A stretch of DNA of 64,000 bases from Oxalobacter formigenes (GTDB lineage Bacteria; Pseudomonadota; Gammaproteobacteria; Burkholderiales; Burkholderiaceae_D), in assembly GCF_002127965.1 (NCBI RefSeq), contig NZ_CP018787.1:1488001-1552000 (forward strand). Reading direction: 5' to 3'. Position numbers and translations under genes: made by a program. The first letter of the stretch is position 1; every line of letters begins with the position of its first letter. The notes beneath the pieces are model-generated. The model was not told where the DNA came from, made no database searches, and was given only the letters and a program-made list of their open reading frames with translations. Below are positions 1 to 8,587 of the stretch, piece after piece.

Positions 1-118
1 ATTTTGTCTGCCTCTTTATCCTTTATCCCATCCTTCTTCAGACCCTTACCATAAACAGGGTGACCACCCGGTTCGGGATGTCAAAATAGACGATTCAGCA
101 GTCAATCATTTCCGTTCA

Positions 119-673
119 TCAGCCATCAATCCCGACGGCTTCTCCCATAACGACGTAACGGTTCACTACTGAAATGACGTAAAATTTATTGGCTTCCGTG
201 GTCAAATCGCCAATCAGTTTGTGACTTGTCTGAATATCGATTTCAACCGGCGTGTTTCCGGTCGAAAAATATATGCTCGATTCGAGATGGCCGTCAGGCA
301 GCGATGTCACGATGACTTTCTTTACTTCCCCTAACTGGTAAACCCTGTTTTCTTCGACAACTACGACGCTTTGTCCACTACCGCCATTTTCCGGTACCGT
401 ACCAGTAATGGTGACGACTTCGGGAACCGTTCTGAATCGGTCAGGATTCGCTGCATCATAAGGTGTATAACCCAGTGCGTCGATGATGTCTGCCGGGGAC
501 ATGGACAAATCGATGCCCAGCGCTTCCCTTGCGGCTGCCTTGTCATCGCTGTCCGTGCCAAGTAAAGCTGACAGATAATCTCTCAGTTCACCTAGCGCGG
601 CTTTCATCTCTCTGGTACTGGTTTTGGGTGTCTTGCTGCCGTCAAGCAGGGATTTTTCCGGTAATTTCGTCAT
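119..673 (-). CDS. Short phage tail-fibre-like protein
   Basis: A 184-residue protein whose first ~55 residues (starting MTKLPEK, then a TREMKAALGELRDYL-type segment) match the N-termini of the two tail-collar proteins at 24.7 and 33.8 kb. It then diverges completely: it has an ALGYTPYDAANPD motif common in tail fibres and a C-terminal beta-rich stretch, and it lacks a collar domain. The start at 673 is chosen because GGAG lies 8 bases upstream and the paralogues start at the same residue. The in-frame ATG at 685 overlaps that Shine-Dalgarno. It lies 86 bases downstream of the leucine-rich-repeat gene on the same strand, with a terminator-like hairpin between. A virion-type N-terminal adaptor with a swapped tip is an inference. 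No prophage surrounds it. Confidence 0.7.
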   Translation of the reverse strand: MTKLPEKSLLDGSKTPKTSTREMKAALGELRDYLSALLGTDSDDKAAAREALGIDLSMSPADIIDALGYTPYDAANPDRFRTVPEVVTITGTVPENGGSGQSVVVVEENRVYQLGEVKKVIVTSLPDGHLESSIYFSTGNTPVEIDIQTSHKLIGDLTTEANKFYVISVVNRYVVMGEAVGIDG

Positions 674-685
674 TGTTTTCTCCAT

Positions 686-704
686 AAAAAAACCTCCGCG
701 GAGG
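686..704 (-). terminator. Terminator-like hairpin before the tail-fibre-like start
   Basis: Reading leftward, a perfect CCTCC-GC-GGAGG palindrome is followed by seven T residues and then the ATGGAG that holds the ribosome-binding site. It sits between two co-oriented genes, so it could end the upstream transcript or attenuate the downstream one. Confidence 0.55.
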
Positions 705-759
705 GAGGCTGGTCGTTTGAATGTGAATTGTCTTTTTGTGGCGGTTTGTGAAACGTTCG

Positions 760-2397
760 CTATTTCCAGCTTGCCGGAATCTGGCTGTAGTTGGACAGCG
801 AATTGGCCGAGTTGCCGTTTCCGCCGAAGCAACCCGACGTGGTGGGTGTCGTTGAAAAACTGCAATTCCACAATTCCGGTGCACATCCCGTTTCAGTTCC
901 GTATGAGTAGGACCCTCTTGAAAAGCAATTGGTGAAATTGATTGTTTCAGCGGAGGCAAAACGGCTCCCGGCATGGATGGTGTCGTCAGTGAATAACTCG
1001 CTTGCCAATACCAGACTGGTACATGCGTTGAAACAGCTGGAAAAATCGGTGACCAGACTGTTTCTGGCGAACAGACCTGAAGGGACTGTTTTCAGTTTGT
1101 TGCAATAGTAATAACAGTTTGAAAAGCTCGTGGCGGCGAGATTGGTGTCGAATATCCCTGAAGGTAATTCCGTCAGGGCCATGCACATTGAAAATGTCCG
1201 GTCGAAAAGCCGGGCCGCACTGCAGTTTCTGAAAACGGAAGAAGGAATATCGACAAGTGCCTTGCAACTGGCAAAACAGCTTGAAAATTTAACGGCACCT
1301 GTGCAATCCGCAAATATTTCATCGGAAATCGATGGCAGGTTTGTACAGTTTGCAAAGCACTGGGAAAAGTCCGTGACGCTGGCAAAGCCTTTGAAAAATG
1401 CCGGTGGAATGATCAACAGTGCAGAACATCCATTGAAACACATGGCAAACGAAGTGGCTTTGCTGCAATTGTCAAAAAGTCCTGCCGGGATGGATTCCAG
1501 CGTCTGGCATCCTGAAAAGGTCTGGGTGAAAGTTATCACATTCGTAGAGGTGTTGAACAGGCCTTCAGGGATCGCCGCCAACCTGGCACAGCCGGAAAAA
1601 CACTGGGAGAATGTCGTCACTTTATCGCAATGATCAAACAAGCCATCGGGAATGGTTTCCAGTGAATTGCAGTTCATGAAGGTTTGCGAAAAATTGGTGA
1701 CGCTGCTATTGGTATCGAAAAGACCCGAAGGAATGGTTTTCAGGTTTGTACAGGTACTGAAACAGCTGTAGTACGTCGAGACATTGACGAAATCACTGAA
1801 CAGACCAGCGGGCAATGCTGTCAGACCGGTGCAATTGCCGAAGGACTGGAACATGTTGGTGTTTTTCGTGCATCCGGCAAACACGGTCGAAGGCAGGTTC
1901 TTCAGACTGGTGCAGTTGTAGAAGCATTTGTTAAATGAAGTGATATTCGGGTTCTGGCTGAAGAGATTGCCACAGACATTCCCCAGATTGGTGCAATTGG
2001 CAAAGAAATTGGTGAAATCCGTGACCGGGTTTCCATTTCTTGCCGTCATGGAACAGAGCGAACTATCCACGCTGACTAATAGCGTATCCGTATTGAAATT
2101 GAATTGCGGTATTTTTCCATCGGAACTGGTCATTTTTATCTGCCATACCTTCCCTTCGACATAGGTATGAGTGAGTTTCTCGACAGTGACGTTTTTATCG
2201 TCTTCGGAGATGAGTTGTGTCGATGTTCCGTCACCCCATTCTATGACGACATTTTCAATACCGGAATATTGACCGGTTACCGGATTTTTGAACGTGTAGG
2301 ACAGCGTCGGACTTCTGCCGGAATCGATGCTGATCCGAAACGACGGGTCATTAATGCCCTGCGATTTCGCCTTTTGCATCAATAATGCTCTGAACAT
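760..2397 (-). CDS. Leucine-rich-repeat (BspA-like) protein with PKD-like N-terminus
   Basis: A 545-residue protein. Residues ~25-100 resemble a PKD-type beta sandwich (VIEWGDGT followed by THTY). Residues ~130-500 are eleven or twelve units of 27 residues with the pattern C-x-x-L-x-x-I-P-x-G-L-F and a second half F-x-x-C-F-x-x-C, as in BspA-like leucine-rich repeats. The C-terminus is a short Gly/Asn/Ser-rich segment ending IPASWK. No signal peptide is visible. The start at 2397 follows AAAGG at good spacing; an in-frame ATG at 2430 lacks one. The gene has the same two-hairpin leader as the tail-collar genes, so I infer it belongs to the same set and may be a receptor-binding or adhesive tip. 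Cysteine content is high for a cytoplasmic protein. Confidence 0.75.
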   Translation of the reverse strand: MFRALLMQKAKSQGINDPSFRISIDSGRSPTLSYTFKNPVTGQYSGIENVVIEWGDGTSTQLISEDDKNVTVEKLTHTYVEGKVWQIKMTSSDGKIPQFNFNTDTLLVSVDSSLCSMTARNGNPVTDFTNFFANCTNLGNVCGNLFSQNPNITSFNKCFYNCTSLKNLPSTVFAGCTKNTNMFQSFGNCTGLTALPAGLFSDFVNVSTYYSCFSTCTNLKTIPSGLFDTNSSVTNFSQTFMNCNSLETIPDGLFDHCDKVTTFSQCFSGCARLAAIPEGLFNTSTNVITFTQTFSGCQTLESIPAGLFDNCSKATSFAMCFNGCSALLIIPPAFFKGFASVTDFSQCFANCTNLPSISDEIFADCTGAVKFSSCFASCKALVDIPSSVFRNCSAARLFDRTFSMCMALTELPSGIFDTNLAATSFSNCYYYCNKLKTVPSGLFARNSLVTDFSSCFNACTSLVLASELFTDDTIHAGSRFASAETINFTNCFSRGSYSYGTETGCAPELWNCSFSTTPTTSGCFGGNGNSANSLSNYSQIPASWK

Positions 2398-2430
2398 GGT
2401 TTGGCCTTTCTCTGGAGAGGTATTTCCCAT

Positions 2431-2461
2431 AAAAAAAGACCTCTCTGATCAGGGAGAGGTC
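2431..2461 (-). terminator. Leader hairpin 2 with T tract
   Basis: Arms GAGAGGTC/GACCTCTC (plus-strand positions 2454-2461 and 2438-2445) followed leftward by seven Ts, 34 bases before the chosen start codon of the repeat protein. Confidence 0.6.
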
Positions 2462-2471
2462 CTGGGGGAAT

Positions 2472-2494
2472 AAAAAAAGGGCGCAAAAGCGCCC
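2472..2494 (-). terminator. Leader hairpin 1 with T tract
   Basis: GGGCGC-TTTT-GCGCCC followed by TTTTTTT reading leftward; the same stem-loop and T tract are found at 33699-33721 before a tail-collar gene. It has the form of an intrinsic terminator. Confidence 0.65.
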
Positions 2495-2580
2495 ACACCG
2501 ACATTTTAATGAAAAATTATTCTTCGGTCAGCTTGTGCAAGAAAAATAAACGGGAATATCCGGTCTCATGGTATGTAATG

Positions 2581-2610
2581 AAAAAGGCTGCATTTCTGGC
2601 AGCCTTTTTG
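2581..2610. terminator. Intrinsic terminator after the AcfC-like gene
   Basis: GGCTGC/GCAGCC stem with A5 on one side and T5 on the other, so it can work in both directions. It lies just past the stop of the binding-protein gene. Confidence 0.65.
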
Positions 2611-2631
2611 TTGAAACTTCATCAGGTGAAA

Positions 2632-3393
2632 CTAGTCGGTTATCCATCCCCATTTCCTGTAGATGGCTTTACCGTCGGAGGATTTCAAAAATGAGGTAAA
2701 GTCGATGGCGGCTTGCCGTGTTTTTCCCGATCGGGTGAGAGCGACTGCCGTATCACGATAGATCACGTATTTTGATTCGATCGGGACAGCATCGGCCAGC
2801 TTTGGATTGGATACCTGCCAGATGTTCCAGATGAGCCAGACATCCGTATCGGGATGGCTGATCCAGTAGTCTTTGGCCAGTGCTGAATTTCTGGCGTAAA
2901 AAACGATGTTGTTTCTCAGAGCCCGTACGGTTTCGATATTGCCCAGCCGTCCCGCCGCATCTTCCCAGACACCGTTCTGGCCCGCTCCGTTAACGACCAG
3001 CACTTTAACGCCGGGTTTTGTCATGTCGCTGAACTGACGGATTTTTTTGGGATTGCCGGGTTTGACGAGCATAGCCAGCGGGCGCAGGTAAAGCGGATAG
3101 ACGTCCCGGTTGTCGATTGCGCCGTTCATGGCGTAAACGAAGTCGGTCATCATGGTTTCAGAGCCGCTATAGACGATGTCGGCATTTTCGCGCGCGCTGG
3201 CGATCCACTTGTCGGTTGGTCCACCGGTCACTTCGACCCTGACGCCGGTTTTTTTCTCAAAAGCGGTTGCCGCTTCCTTTACGGCGGGCAACGGGCCACC
3301 GGGACCATAAACACGAATGATTTCGGCTGCACCGGCCGAAGTGAACAGGAAAAGCCCCAGAAAGGCACAGGCAGCAATGGACAGATTTTTCAT
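2632..3393 (-). CDS. Periplasmic substrate-binding protein, AcfC-like
   Basis: A 253-residue exported protein with a signal peptide (residues 1-22, hydrophobic core ACAFLGLFLFTSAGA) and a molybdate/sulfate-type binding fold. The VYGPGGP motif right after the signal, and TGGPTDKW further on, are typical of accessory colonization factor AcfC and related anion-binding proteins. No permease or ATPase gene is adjacent, so it may act alone or with a distant transporter. The start at 3393 is chosen over 3414 because AAGGGG lies six bases upstream and the signal peptide then begins MKNLS. The ligand cannot be told from the sequence. Confidence 0.75.
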   Translation of the reverse strand: MKNLSIAACAFLGLFLFTSAGAAEIIRVYGPGGPLPAVKEAATAFEKKTGVRVEVTGGPTDKWIASARENADIVYSGSETMMTDFVYAMNGAIDNRDVYPLYLRPLAMLVKPGNPKKIRQFSDMTKPGVKVLVVNGAGQNGVWEDAAGRLGNIETVRALRNNIVFYARNSALAKDYWISHPDTDVWLIWNIWQVSNPKLADAVPIESKYVIYRDTAVALTRSGKTRQAAIDFTSFLKSSDGKAIYRKWGWITD

Positions 3394-3487
3394 GGAATGC
3401 CCCTTTTCGATCAAAAAAAGAAAACGTCGACACCAGCGGTGAGTACCACTTTATTCTGCCCGGATTTTTTTGATAACGCCTTATCTG

Positions 3488-3817
3488 CTATGCTGCCGAT
3501 TTTTCAGTATCGGGGGTGCCTCTCGGATAACCCGATTTTTCGAGATAGGCATCCATGAACTCATCGGTCTCATAAACTTTTGTCCAGGCTTTGACCGAGT
3601 TGGTTTCCTGTTCTCCCATTTTGTACTGGTCGAGAATTTTACGTTCCTTGGCTTCGAGATGGACACTGAAAGGATAGCCCTGCTTTTCAAGGTAGGACCC
3701 CATGATTTCATCTGTTTCGTATACGTGTGCCCAGGCCTTGACGGATTTGGCTTCCATTTCGCCCATCTTGTATTGATCAAGGATTGCTTGCTCTTTTGAA
3801 GATTCGTTCGTTTCCAT
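3488..3817 (-). CDS. Unknown protein made of two tandem ~46-residue units
   Basis: About 109 residues, built from two near-copies of one unit: (A/K)ILDQYKMGE, then SVKAW, then VYETDE, M, a YLEK segment and GYP. No signal peptide or membrane segment is seen. AGGAG lies five bases before the ATG at 3817 and only two bases before the ATG at 3820, so 3817 is preferred. I do not recognise the family. The unit is predicted helical and acidic/aromatic, which would suit a small binding repeat. The 450 bases upstream (to 4270) hold no gene. Confidence 0.6.
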   Translation of the reverse strand: METNESSKEQAILDQYKMGEMEAKSVKAWAHVYETDEIMGSYLEKQGYPFSVHLEAKERKILDQYKMGEQETNSVKAWTKVYETDEFMDAYLEKSGYPRGTPDTEKSAA

Positions 3818-4269
3818 CATGACTCCTGGTTTCTCTGCATCGCTAACTGGTAACGGCTGTTTTTGGTGTTTTTATGCGCCACCTGTTAACTGGAAATACA
3901 CACAGCGATTTCTCTGTGTATATAGTACCGTAAGTCTGGCATTTCGTGGCTAAATAGATCACATTTTCGGTGATCTGTCGCAAAGTGTACGGGTTTTATG
4001 AAATCTGGTTCATAAACTTCCCGTGTTTTTTATCTGAAACGTTGGAAAATTCGACTTCAACGCAATTTATCCCTGAATTTTTGGTTTCTGTCCGTGTCAA
4101 ATGATTTGTACTGTCTCTGAAAAAATGAATTATTTTTTCGACTGGCAGAAAAATTTCATAAATACGGCACCAGATTCGTTAAAATAGACCCTCTTTTGGC
4201 GGACTGAACATGGAAAAATGTCTTCCGCCTGCTGTCTCTGCTGGTAATGATTGATGAAAAGGATAAAGA
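3818..4269. other. Intergenic region between divergent genes
   Basis: No gene seen. It holds an imperfect inverted repeat around 3896-3922 (ATACACA...TGTGTAT) next to TATATAGTACC, which may be promoter or operator sequence for the leftward gene, and AT-rich sequence before the rightward gene at 4270. Confidence 0.35.
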
Positions 4270-4521
4270 ATGAGCGAATCCAATGACAAGGCTCCTGTAC
4301 CCAGACAGTTTTTCGAGGATCTGGGTTTTGAGCTGCCCGAAGAGGCATTCAGCTTTTACGTTGAAGGTTCCAGAATCGTTTTCAACGTTCAGGAGCTTGA
4401 GGAAATCGGTTGCAGCTTTATGGTTCGGGAAACACAGGAAGAATTTCCCCTTTCCGAAGAACAGCTTAAAAAACTGAGAGATGCCGGATACGATAGCCCG
4501 GAAGGCTTTCTCATCCTCTGA
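4270..4521 (+). CDS. Small acidic protein of unknown function
   Basis: 83 residues, acidic (FEDLGFELPEEAF, ETQEEFPLSEEQLKKL), no membrane segment. AAGGA precedes the ATG. I do not recognise the family. A second small gene of similar character follows at 4670 on the same strand, and the pair ends in a terminator at 4974, so they may be co-transcribed. Confidence 0.55.
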   Translation: MSESNDKAPVPRQFFEDLGFELPEEAFSFYVEGSRIVFNVQELEEIGCSFMVRETQEEFPLSEEQLKKLRDAGYDSPEGFLIL

Positions 4522-4669
4522 CGAGGGTGGTGCCGAACTTCTCTTTTGCATGAGAATGATTTGACTGCCATCACCGGCGTTCTCCGGGATGCCGGAGTCC
4601 GGATATCATCAGGCAACAGACATGAGATGTCATAAGTTGAATCGATAATTTACTTTACTGGAAAATTTT

Positions 4670-4954
4670 ATGAACAAGACTGAAATGGACGAAGCGTTCC
4701 GCAAATTTGAAAACAAATACGGCATTCCTCCTGTCTATCCCATGATTGACGGTGATAAACTGGGTGCTTTCATCATCACATTCAAAAGCCATGATTCTTT
4801 CATGATCACTGCCGAGAGCCCTGACGTCGATATTCAGGATGCCGCCAGCATGCTCGATCCGGACAACGTCAAGGAAGCGGCCAAAGATATCAGGGCATTG
4901 CAGAAAATGTGTTCCCCTATTGAAACGAACGCGGTACCACCTACCCTGCACTAG
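4670..4954 (+). CDS. Small hypothetical protein
   Basis: 94 residues, soluble, with a short beta-rich core (GAFIITFKSHDSFMITAESP) and a helical C-terminal part. Not recognised. A clear terminator follows 20 bases after the stop. Only a weak purine-rich stretch precedes the ATG, so the start is likely rather than certain. Confidence 0.55.
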   Translation: MNKTEMDEAFRKFENKYGIPPVYPMIDGDKLGAFIITFKSHDSFMITAESPDVDIQDAASMLDPDNVKEAAKDIRALQKMCSPIETNAVPPTLH

Positions 4955-4973
4955 GACAGTTCCAGTCGAAAAG

Positions 4974-4995
4974 GCCGGCTTGTCCGGCTTTTTTT
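4974..4995 (+). terminator. Intrinsic terminator
   Basis: GCCGG-cttgt-CCGGC stem followed by seven Ts, directly after the small gene ending at 4954. Confidence 0.75.
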
Positions 4996-5270
4996 ATGCG
5001 TTATTTCTGTGCTGAAAACCGGGAAACCGTACATTCCCTCTCCTGTTCTTTTCTTTTCGTGTTGTTTTCAAACACGCCCTTTATTCAAGATTTCTATTTA
5101 AATAGATGGCTCAAGTAATTGAAAATTATCGATTTTGGCTTTTTGAGAAAAACAGGCGTCATTATTTCGGAAGACCTTGATTTTGTTAAATAAATCCGGT
5201 TTCATGACTGAAAGCTTGAAAAACAGTATTTTTGTTTTACCATTACCGGTTTCAACATTCAGGGTCTTCA

Positions 5271-6086
5271 ATGGCAGTCGAACATTACGAGAATTTTCCG
5301 GTCGCGTCGATCTTGTTGCCTTCAAACCTGCGCAAGCCGGTCGAGGTGATTTACGCGTTTGCCCGCTCGGCCGATGATATTGCCGACGAAGGAGATTTTC
5401 GCCCTGAAGAAAGACTGGCGGCTCTTTCCGGATACATTGCCGAACTCGATACCATCGAGCGAAACGGGCACCCCGACAGCAAGCTTTTCATCGACCTGAA
5501 ACAGGTCATCGGGGAATTCCGCTTGCCTCTTGCGCCTTTCAGGAATCTGCTGGCCGCTTTTATACAGGACATTTCGACAAAAAGGTATGAAACGTACGAT
5601 GATTTGCTGGATTATTGCCGTCTGTCGGCTAATCCCGTCGGCTTGCTGATGCTGCATCTCTACGAAGCGGCGACAGAGGAAAACAAACGGATGTCGGATG
5701 CCATTTGTACCTCCCTGCAACTCATCAATTTCTGGCAGGACATTGCTATCGACTGGAAAAAAGACAGGATCTACCTGCCACTTGAAGAGTTGGCCCGTTT
5801 CAATGTCACCGCCTCCGATATCGCTACAGGTAACTTGTCTGACAACTGGCGTTCTCTCATGCAGTTTGAAATCGACCGTACCCGCAAACTGATGCTTTCC
5901 GGAGCACCTCTGGCCAGCAGGTTGCCGGGCCGGATCGGATGGGAGTTGAGACTGGTCGTTCAGGGCGGCTTGCGTATTCTGGATCGCATTGAAATGGCCG
6001 CTTGCGATATATTCAACAAGCGCCCTCTCCTGCAAGGTGGCGACTGGCTCAGCATTATCTGGCAATGTCTGAAGCGAAAAGACTGA
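5271..6086 (+). CDS. hpnC: Squalene/phytoene synthase family, HpnC type
   Basis: 271 residues, the usual length for HpnC, a head-to-head prenyl synthase branch that works with HpnD and HpnE in squalene formation for hopanoids. The N-terminal HYENFPVASILLP segment is typical of HpnC. Both aspartate-rich regions are present: SADDIADEGD near residue 30 and QDIAIDWKKDRIYLP near residue 160. The CRLSANPVG motif lies between them. The start at 5271 has AGGG upstream and matches the family N-terminus. No other hopanoid or carotenoid gene is next to it, so its pathway partners must be elsewhere or absent. Confidence 0.85.
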   Translation: MAVEHYENFPVASILLPSNLRKPVEVIYAFARSADDIADEGDFRPEERLAALSGYIAELDTIERNGHPDSKLFIDLKQVIGEFRLPLAPFRNLLAAFIQDISTKRYETYDDLLDYCRLSANPVGLLMLHLYEAATEENKRMSDAICTSLQLINFWQDIAIDWKKDRIYLPLEELARFNVTASDIATGNLSDNWRSLMQFEIDRTRKLMLSGAPLASRLPGRIGWELRLVVQGGLRILDRIEMAACDIFNKRPLLQGGDWLSIIWQCLKRKD

Positions 6087-6235
6087 TTTTTCCGGCTATC
6101 GGTTCACTCTTTTATTTTTTCTCATTCTTTTAGAAAAATCCTGAAAAAACATGACCTTGAACAGAATTGCATCCCGATTGTGACTTTATTATAAATAATA
6201 CGACACAATAAATATTAACAAGTGCCTGTTTTATA

Positions 6236-6265
6236 TTGTGTTTTTCAATCGTTTCGGGGTAGAAT
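6236..6265 (+). promoter_or_regulatory. Likely sigma-70 promoter of rpmB-rpmG
   Basis: TTGTGT (6236-6241), 18-base spacer, TAGAAT (6260-6265), about 55 bases before the rpmB start. Assigned by eye. Confidence 0.4.
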
Positions 6266-6318
6266 CCGGACTTCCGTTTTTTGTTTTGTTTTTTCTGTTT
6301 TTGTCTGGAGGTTTTTTC

Positions 6319-6555
6319 ATGGCTCGTGTTTGCCAGATTACAGGTAAGAAGCCGATGTCGGGTAACAAGGTTTCTCATGCCAATAATAAGACGAGACGCC
6401 GTTTTATGCCGAATTTGCATTACCGTCGTTTTTTTGTCGAATCGGAAAACCGCTGGGTTTCCCTGCGGGTGTCGAATGCCGGTTTGCGCGTGATTGACAA
6501 GCTGGGGATCGATGCGGTCCTGGCTGATTTGCGCGCTCGTGGTGAGAAGGTTTAA
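6319..6555 (+). CDS. rpmB: 50S ribosomal protein L28
   Basis: 78 residues beginning [16 protein letters not shown], with the ANNKTRRRF segment typical of proteobacterial L28. It is a component of the large ribosomal subunit. The ATG at 6319 follows a GGAGG at normal spacing. rpmG follows after 23 bases, the conserved operon order. Confidence 0.97.
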   Translation: MARVCQITGKKPMSGNKVSHANNKTRRRFMPNLHYRRFFVESENRWVSLRVSNAGLRVIDKLGIDAVLADLRARGEKV

Positions 6556-6578
6556 AGTTTTTTTAGAGGGTTTTTGTT

Positions 6579-6746
6579 ATGGCTAAGGCTGGTAGAGAGA
6601 AGATCAAGCTGGAATCGACGGCAGGTACGGGTCATTTTTATACGACGACCAAAAACAAGCGTACGACGCCTGACAAGATTGAAATCGTCAAGTTCGATCC
6701 CAAGGCAAGAAAGCATGTTCCTTACAAGGAAACGAAGATCAAGTAG
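6579..6746 (+). CDS. rpmG: 50S ribosomal protein L33
   Basis: 55 residues ([18 protein letters not shown]..., ending ETKIK), the usual length. The sequence is of the cysteine-free form found in many betaproteobacteria, which lacks the zinc-binding CxxC pairs. AGAGGG precedes the ATG. It forms an operon with rpmB and is followed by a strong terminator. Confidence 0.97.
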   Translation: MAKAGREKIKLESTAGTGHFYTTTKNKRTTPDKIEIVKFDPKARKHVPYKETKIK

Positions 6747-6772
6747 GTCTTCACCGCTTTCTTATGCAAAAA

Positions 6773-6798
6773 GCCGACATGTATTTGTCGGCTTTTTT
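6773..6798. terminator. Terminator of rpmB-rpmG
   Basis: GCCGACA/TGTCGGC stem followed by six Ts, between rpmG and the convergent dehydrogenase gene. Confidence 0.8.
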
Positions 6799-6818
6799 GT
6801 TGTGTGCAACGGACTGTT

Positions 6819-7991
6819 CTAGCGATAAGACTGTTCGTAAATGGCGATGCAATCAGCTTCAGTCAATGCTGCCGGATCGTAGTTGAACAAATCTCCCATT
6901 GTGTCACGGGCGTTTTTCGCCATTTTCGGCAAGTCCTCCCGTTTGATACCGTAATCGGACATCTTGAGATTGTCCACGCCACAGGCTGCCTGCAGGTGCG
7001 CCAGAGCCTTGACGAAATCCATCGGATCGGCCGCATCCTTTTCGCCCAGCGCTTTTGCCATATCGACCAGTTTTTTATCGCAGGCATGGACTTTGGCGAA
7101 ATGGGTGTAATACGCGAGGCTGATCATGATCAGCCCTGCCCCGTGCGCCAATTCGGGATGATAAGCCGATAAGGCATGTTCAAGCGAATGCTCCGACAGG
7201 CACGACGAGGTCGATTCGACCATGCCCGAGATCGTATTGGCTGCCGCCATGCCTTCCCTTGCTTTCAGGTCTTTGCCGTCGTGTACGGCTGTCGGCAGGT
7301 TTTTTCCGATCAGTTCGATGGCCTTGATAGACAGGGCTTCGCTGATCGGGTTGGCGCAGTTGGCGATATAGCCTTCCGTACTGTGAAACAGCGCGTCGAA
7401 TCCCTGATAGGCGGTCAATGCCGGAGGTACCGTCAACATGAGTTCCGGATCGACGATGGAGAGAACCGGAAAAGTGTCATCGTAACCGAAACCGATTTTT
7501 TCATTGGTTTCTTCTTTGGTGACGACTGTCCAGGGATCGGCTTCCGTTCCCGTGCCTGCGGTGGTGGTGATCGCGACAACCGGCAGCGGTTTGTTTTTGG
7601 GAATGTGTGCCTTGCCGGTTCCCCCTGCAATGTAATCCCAGTAATCGCCTTCATTGGTCGCCATGACGGCGATGGATTTCGCCGAATCGATGCTGCTGCC
7701 GCCACCCAGACCGATGATGAAATCACACCCTTCGCTCTTTGCCAGTGCCGCGCCTTCCATGACGTGTTTTTTGACCGGATTGGGCAGGATTTTGTCGAAA
7801 AGGACGCCGGAAATACCGGCCTGTTTCAATTGTTTTTCGACCCTGTCGAGATAGCCGAACTGTTTGATGGATTTGCCTGTCGTCGTGACGATCAGGGCTT
7901 TCTTGCCCGGCAATGGCTGGGCATGGAGTTCATTCAAGGTACCGGCACCAAACAAAATGCGTGTCGGAATGTAATAGGTGAAATTCGTCAT
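6819..7991 (-). CDS. Iron-containing alcohol dehydrogenase
   Basis: 390 residues, full length for the group III Fe-dependent dehydrogenase family. The N-terminal Rossmann half contains GGGSSIDSAK near residue 95 for NAD(P) binding, followed by TTTAGTGTEAD. Metal ligands are supplied by the helical half: FDALFHSTEGY and EHSLEHALSAYHPELAHG, with the expected histidines. AGGAAG precedes the ATG. Likely substrates are short-chain alcohols or aldehydes, but the exact one cannot be read from sequence. It stands alone, convergent with rpmG. Confidence 0.9.
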   Translation of the reverse strand: MTNFTYYIPTRILFGAGTLNELHAQPLPGKKALIVTTTGKSIKQFGYLDRVEKQLKQAGISGVLFDKILPNPVKKHVMEGAALAKSEGCDFIIGLGGGSSIDSAKSIAVMATNEGDYWDYIAGGTGKAHIPKNKPLPVVAITTTAGTGTEADPWTVVTKEETNEKIGFGYDDTFPVLSIVDPELMLTVPPALTAYQGFDALFHSTEGYIANCANPISEALSIKAIELIGKNLPTAVHDGKDLKAREGMAAANTISGMVESTSSCLSEHSLEHALSAYHPELAHGAGLIMISLAYYTHFAKVHACDKKLVDMAKALGEKDAADPMDFVKALAHLQAACGVDNLKMSDYGIKREDLPKMAKNARDTMGDLFNYDPAALTEADCIAIYEQSYR

Positions 7992-8073
7992 GCTGCTTCC
8001 TTTGCCTGTCTGTCTTCACGGATGGTTTTTTTCAATAAAAGGATAAGTCCGGTTAAAACTATAACGCGTTAAA

Positions 8074-8093
8074 AAGCCCCTTGAAAGGGGCTT
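8074..8093 (-). terminator. Terminator after the small gene at 8.1 kb
   Basis: AAGCCCC-tttcaa-GGGGCTT followed by T residues when read leftward, 28 bases past the stop of the gene at 8121-8327. Confidence 0.65.
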
Positions 8094-8120
8094 GTCAGAA
8101 AAAACCGGTTCCTTGCTATC

Positions 8121-8327
8121 CTAGTGGCGAACGATCTTCAATGCGTCCTTTGCGGCATCCATGCTCATGCCTTTGTACTGAAGCCAGACAAGAGCGTAAT
8201 CCATGCCTATCCGGTCACGCATTGAAATGGCTTCGTCAATGATGTCATCATCCATAAGGGCCGCAGGAATCCTTCCTTTCGGGTCAAGCAGGAGTACCTG
8301 AATTTCCGGTTGTATGAGTTGAGGCAT
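8121..8327 (-). CDS. Small hypothetical protein
   Basis: 68 residues with the segment MDDDIIDEAISMRDRIGMDYALVWLQYKGMSMDAA split over two helices. Not recognised. GGGTGA precedes the ATG. It lies 44 bases downstream of another small gene on the same strand and the pair ends at a terminator, so they probably form one transcript. Confidence 0.55.
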   Translation of the reverse strand: MPQLIQPEIQVLLLDPKGRIPAALMDDDIIDEAISMRDRIGMDYALVWLQYKGMSMDAAKDALKIVRH

Positions 8328-8371
8328 TTTTTCACCCGTTCAAACTGTCATCCGTTGGATAATAATCCGTT

Positions 8372-8587
8372 TCAACACCTTGCCCGGCGATCCCGTCGCC
8401 TGCGCAAGACCCGCTCTATGATTTCCGGCGCTATATCGTGCTTTTCCATAAAGCGGGCTGCAGACGAATAGCCATGATCGATGTCCATTTCGATGCCGCG
8501 TTCAACGATATCGAACTGTTTCCAGTCGCTGCGCCGGTTGTCTTCTTCGGGCAAAACGGTTCGTTTTTTCTCTTCTGACTGTTTCAT
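8372..8587 (-). CDS. Small charged hypothetical protein
   Basis: 71 residues, strongly charged, ending in an arginine-rich tail (RVLRRRRDRRARC). The segment SSAARFMEKHDIAPEIIERVL looks like a helix-turn-helix-sized pair of helices, so a nucleic-acid role is possible but unproven. The start at 8587 is preferred because GGAG lies six bases upstream; the in-frame ATG at 8599 overlaps that site. Confidence 0.55.
   Translation of the reverse strand: MKQSEEKKRTVLPEEDNRRSDWKQFDIVERGIEMDIDHGYSSAARFMEKHDIAPEIIERVLRRRRDRRARC

Larger units (their letters stand above)
2398..2540 (-). promoter_or_regulatory. Shared leader of the tail-fibre family (copy 1)
   Basis: Reading leftward: a GCTGACCGAAGA box (2521-2532), a GGGCGC-TTTT-GCGCCC hairpin with seven Ts (2472-2494), a second hairpin with seven Ts (2431-2461), then the start region. 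The same order recurs before the genes starting at 24469, 25878 and 33773. Confidence 0.6.

Noticed and set aside
119-2397. Intact prophage
   Set aside because: Only fibre-type genes are present; no capsid, terminase, portal, tail-tube, lysis or integrase gene was recognised anywhere in the window.
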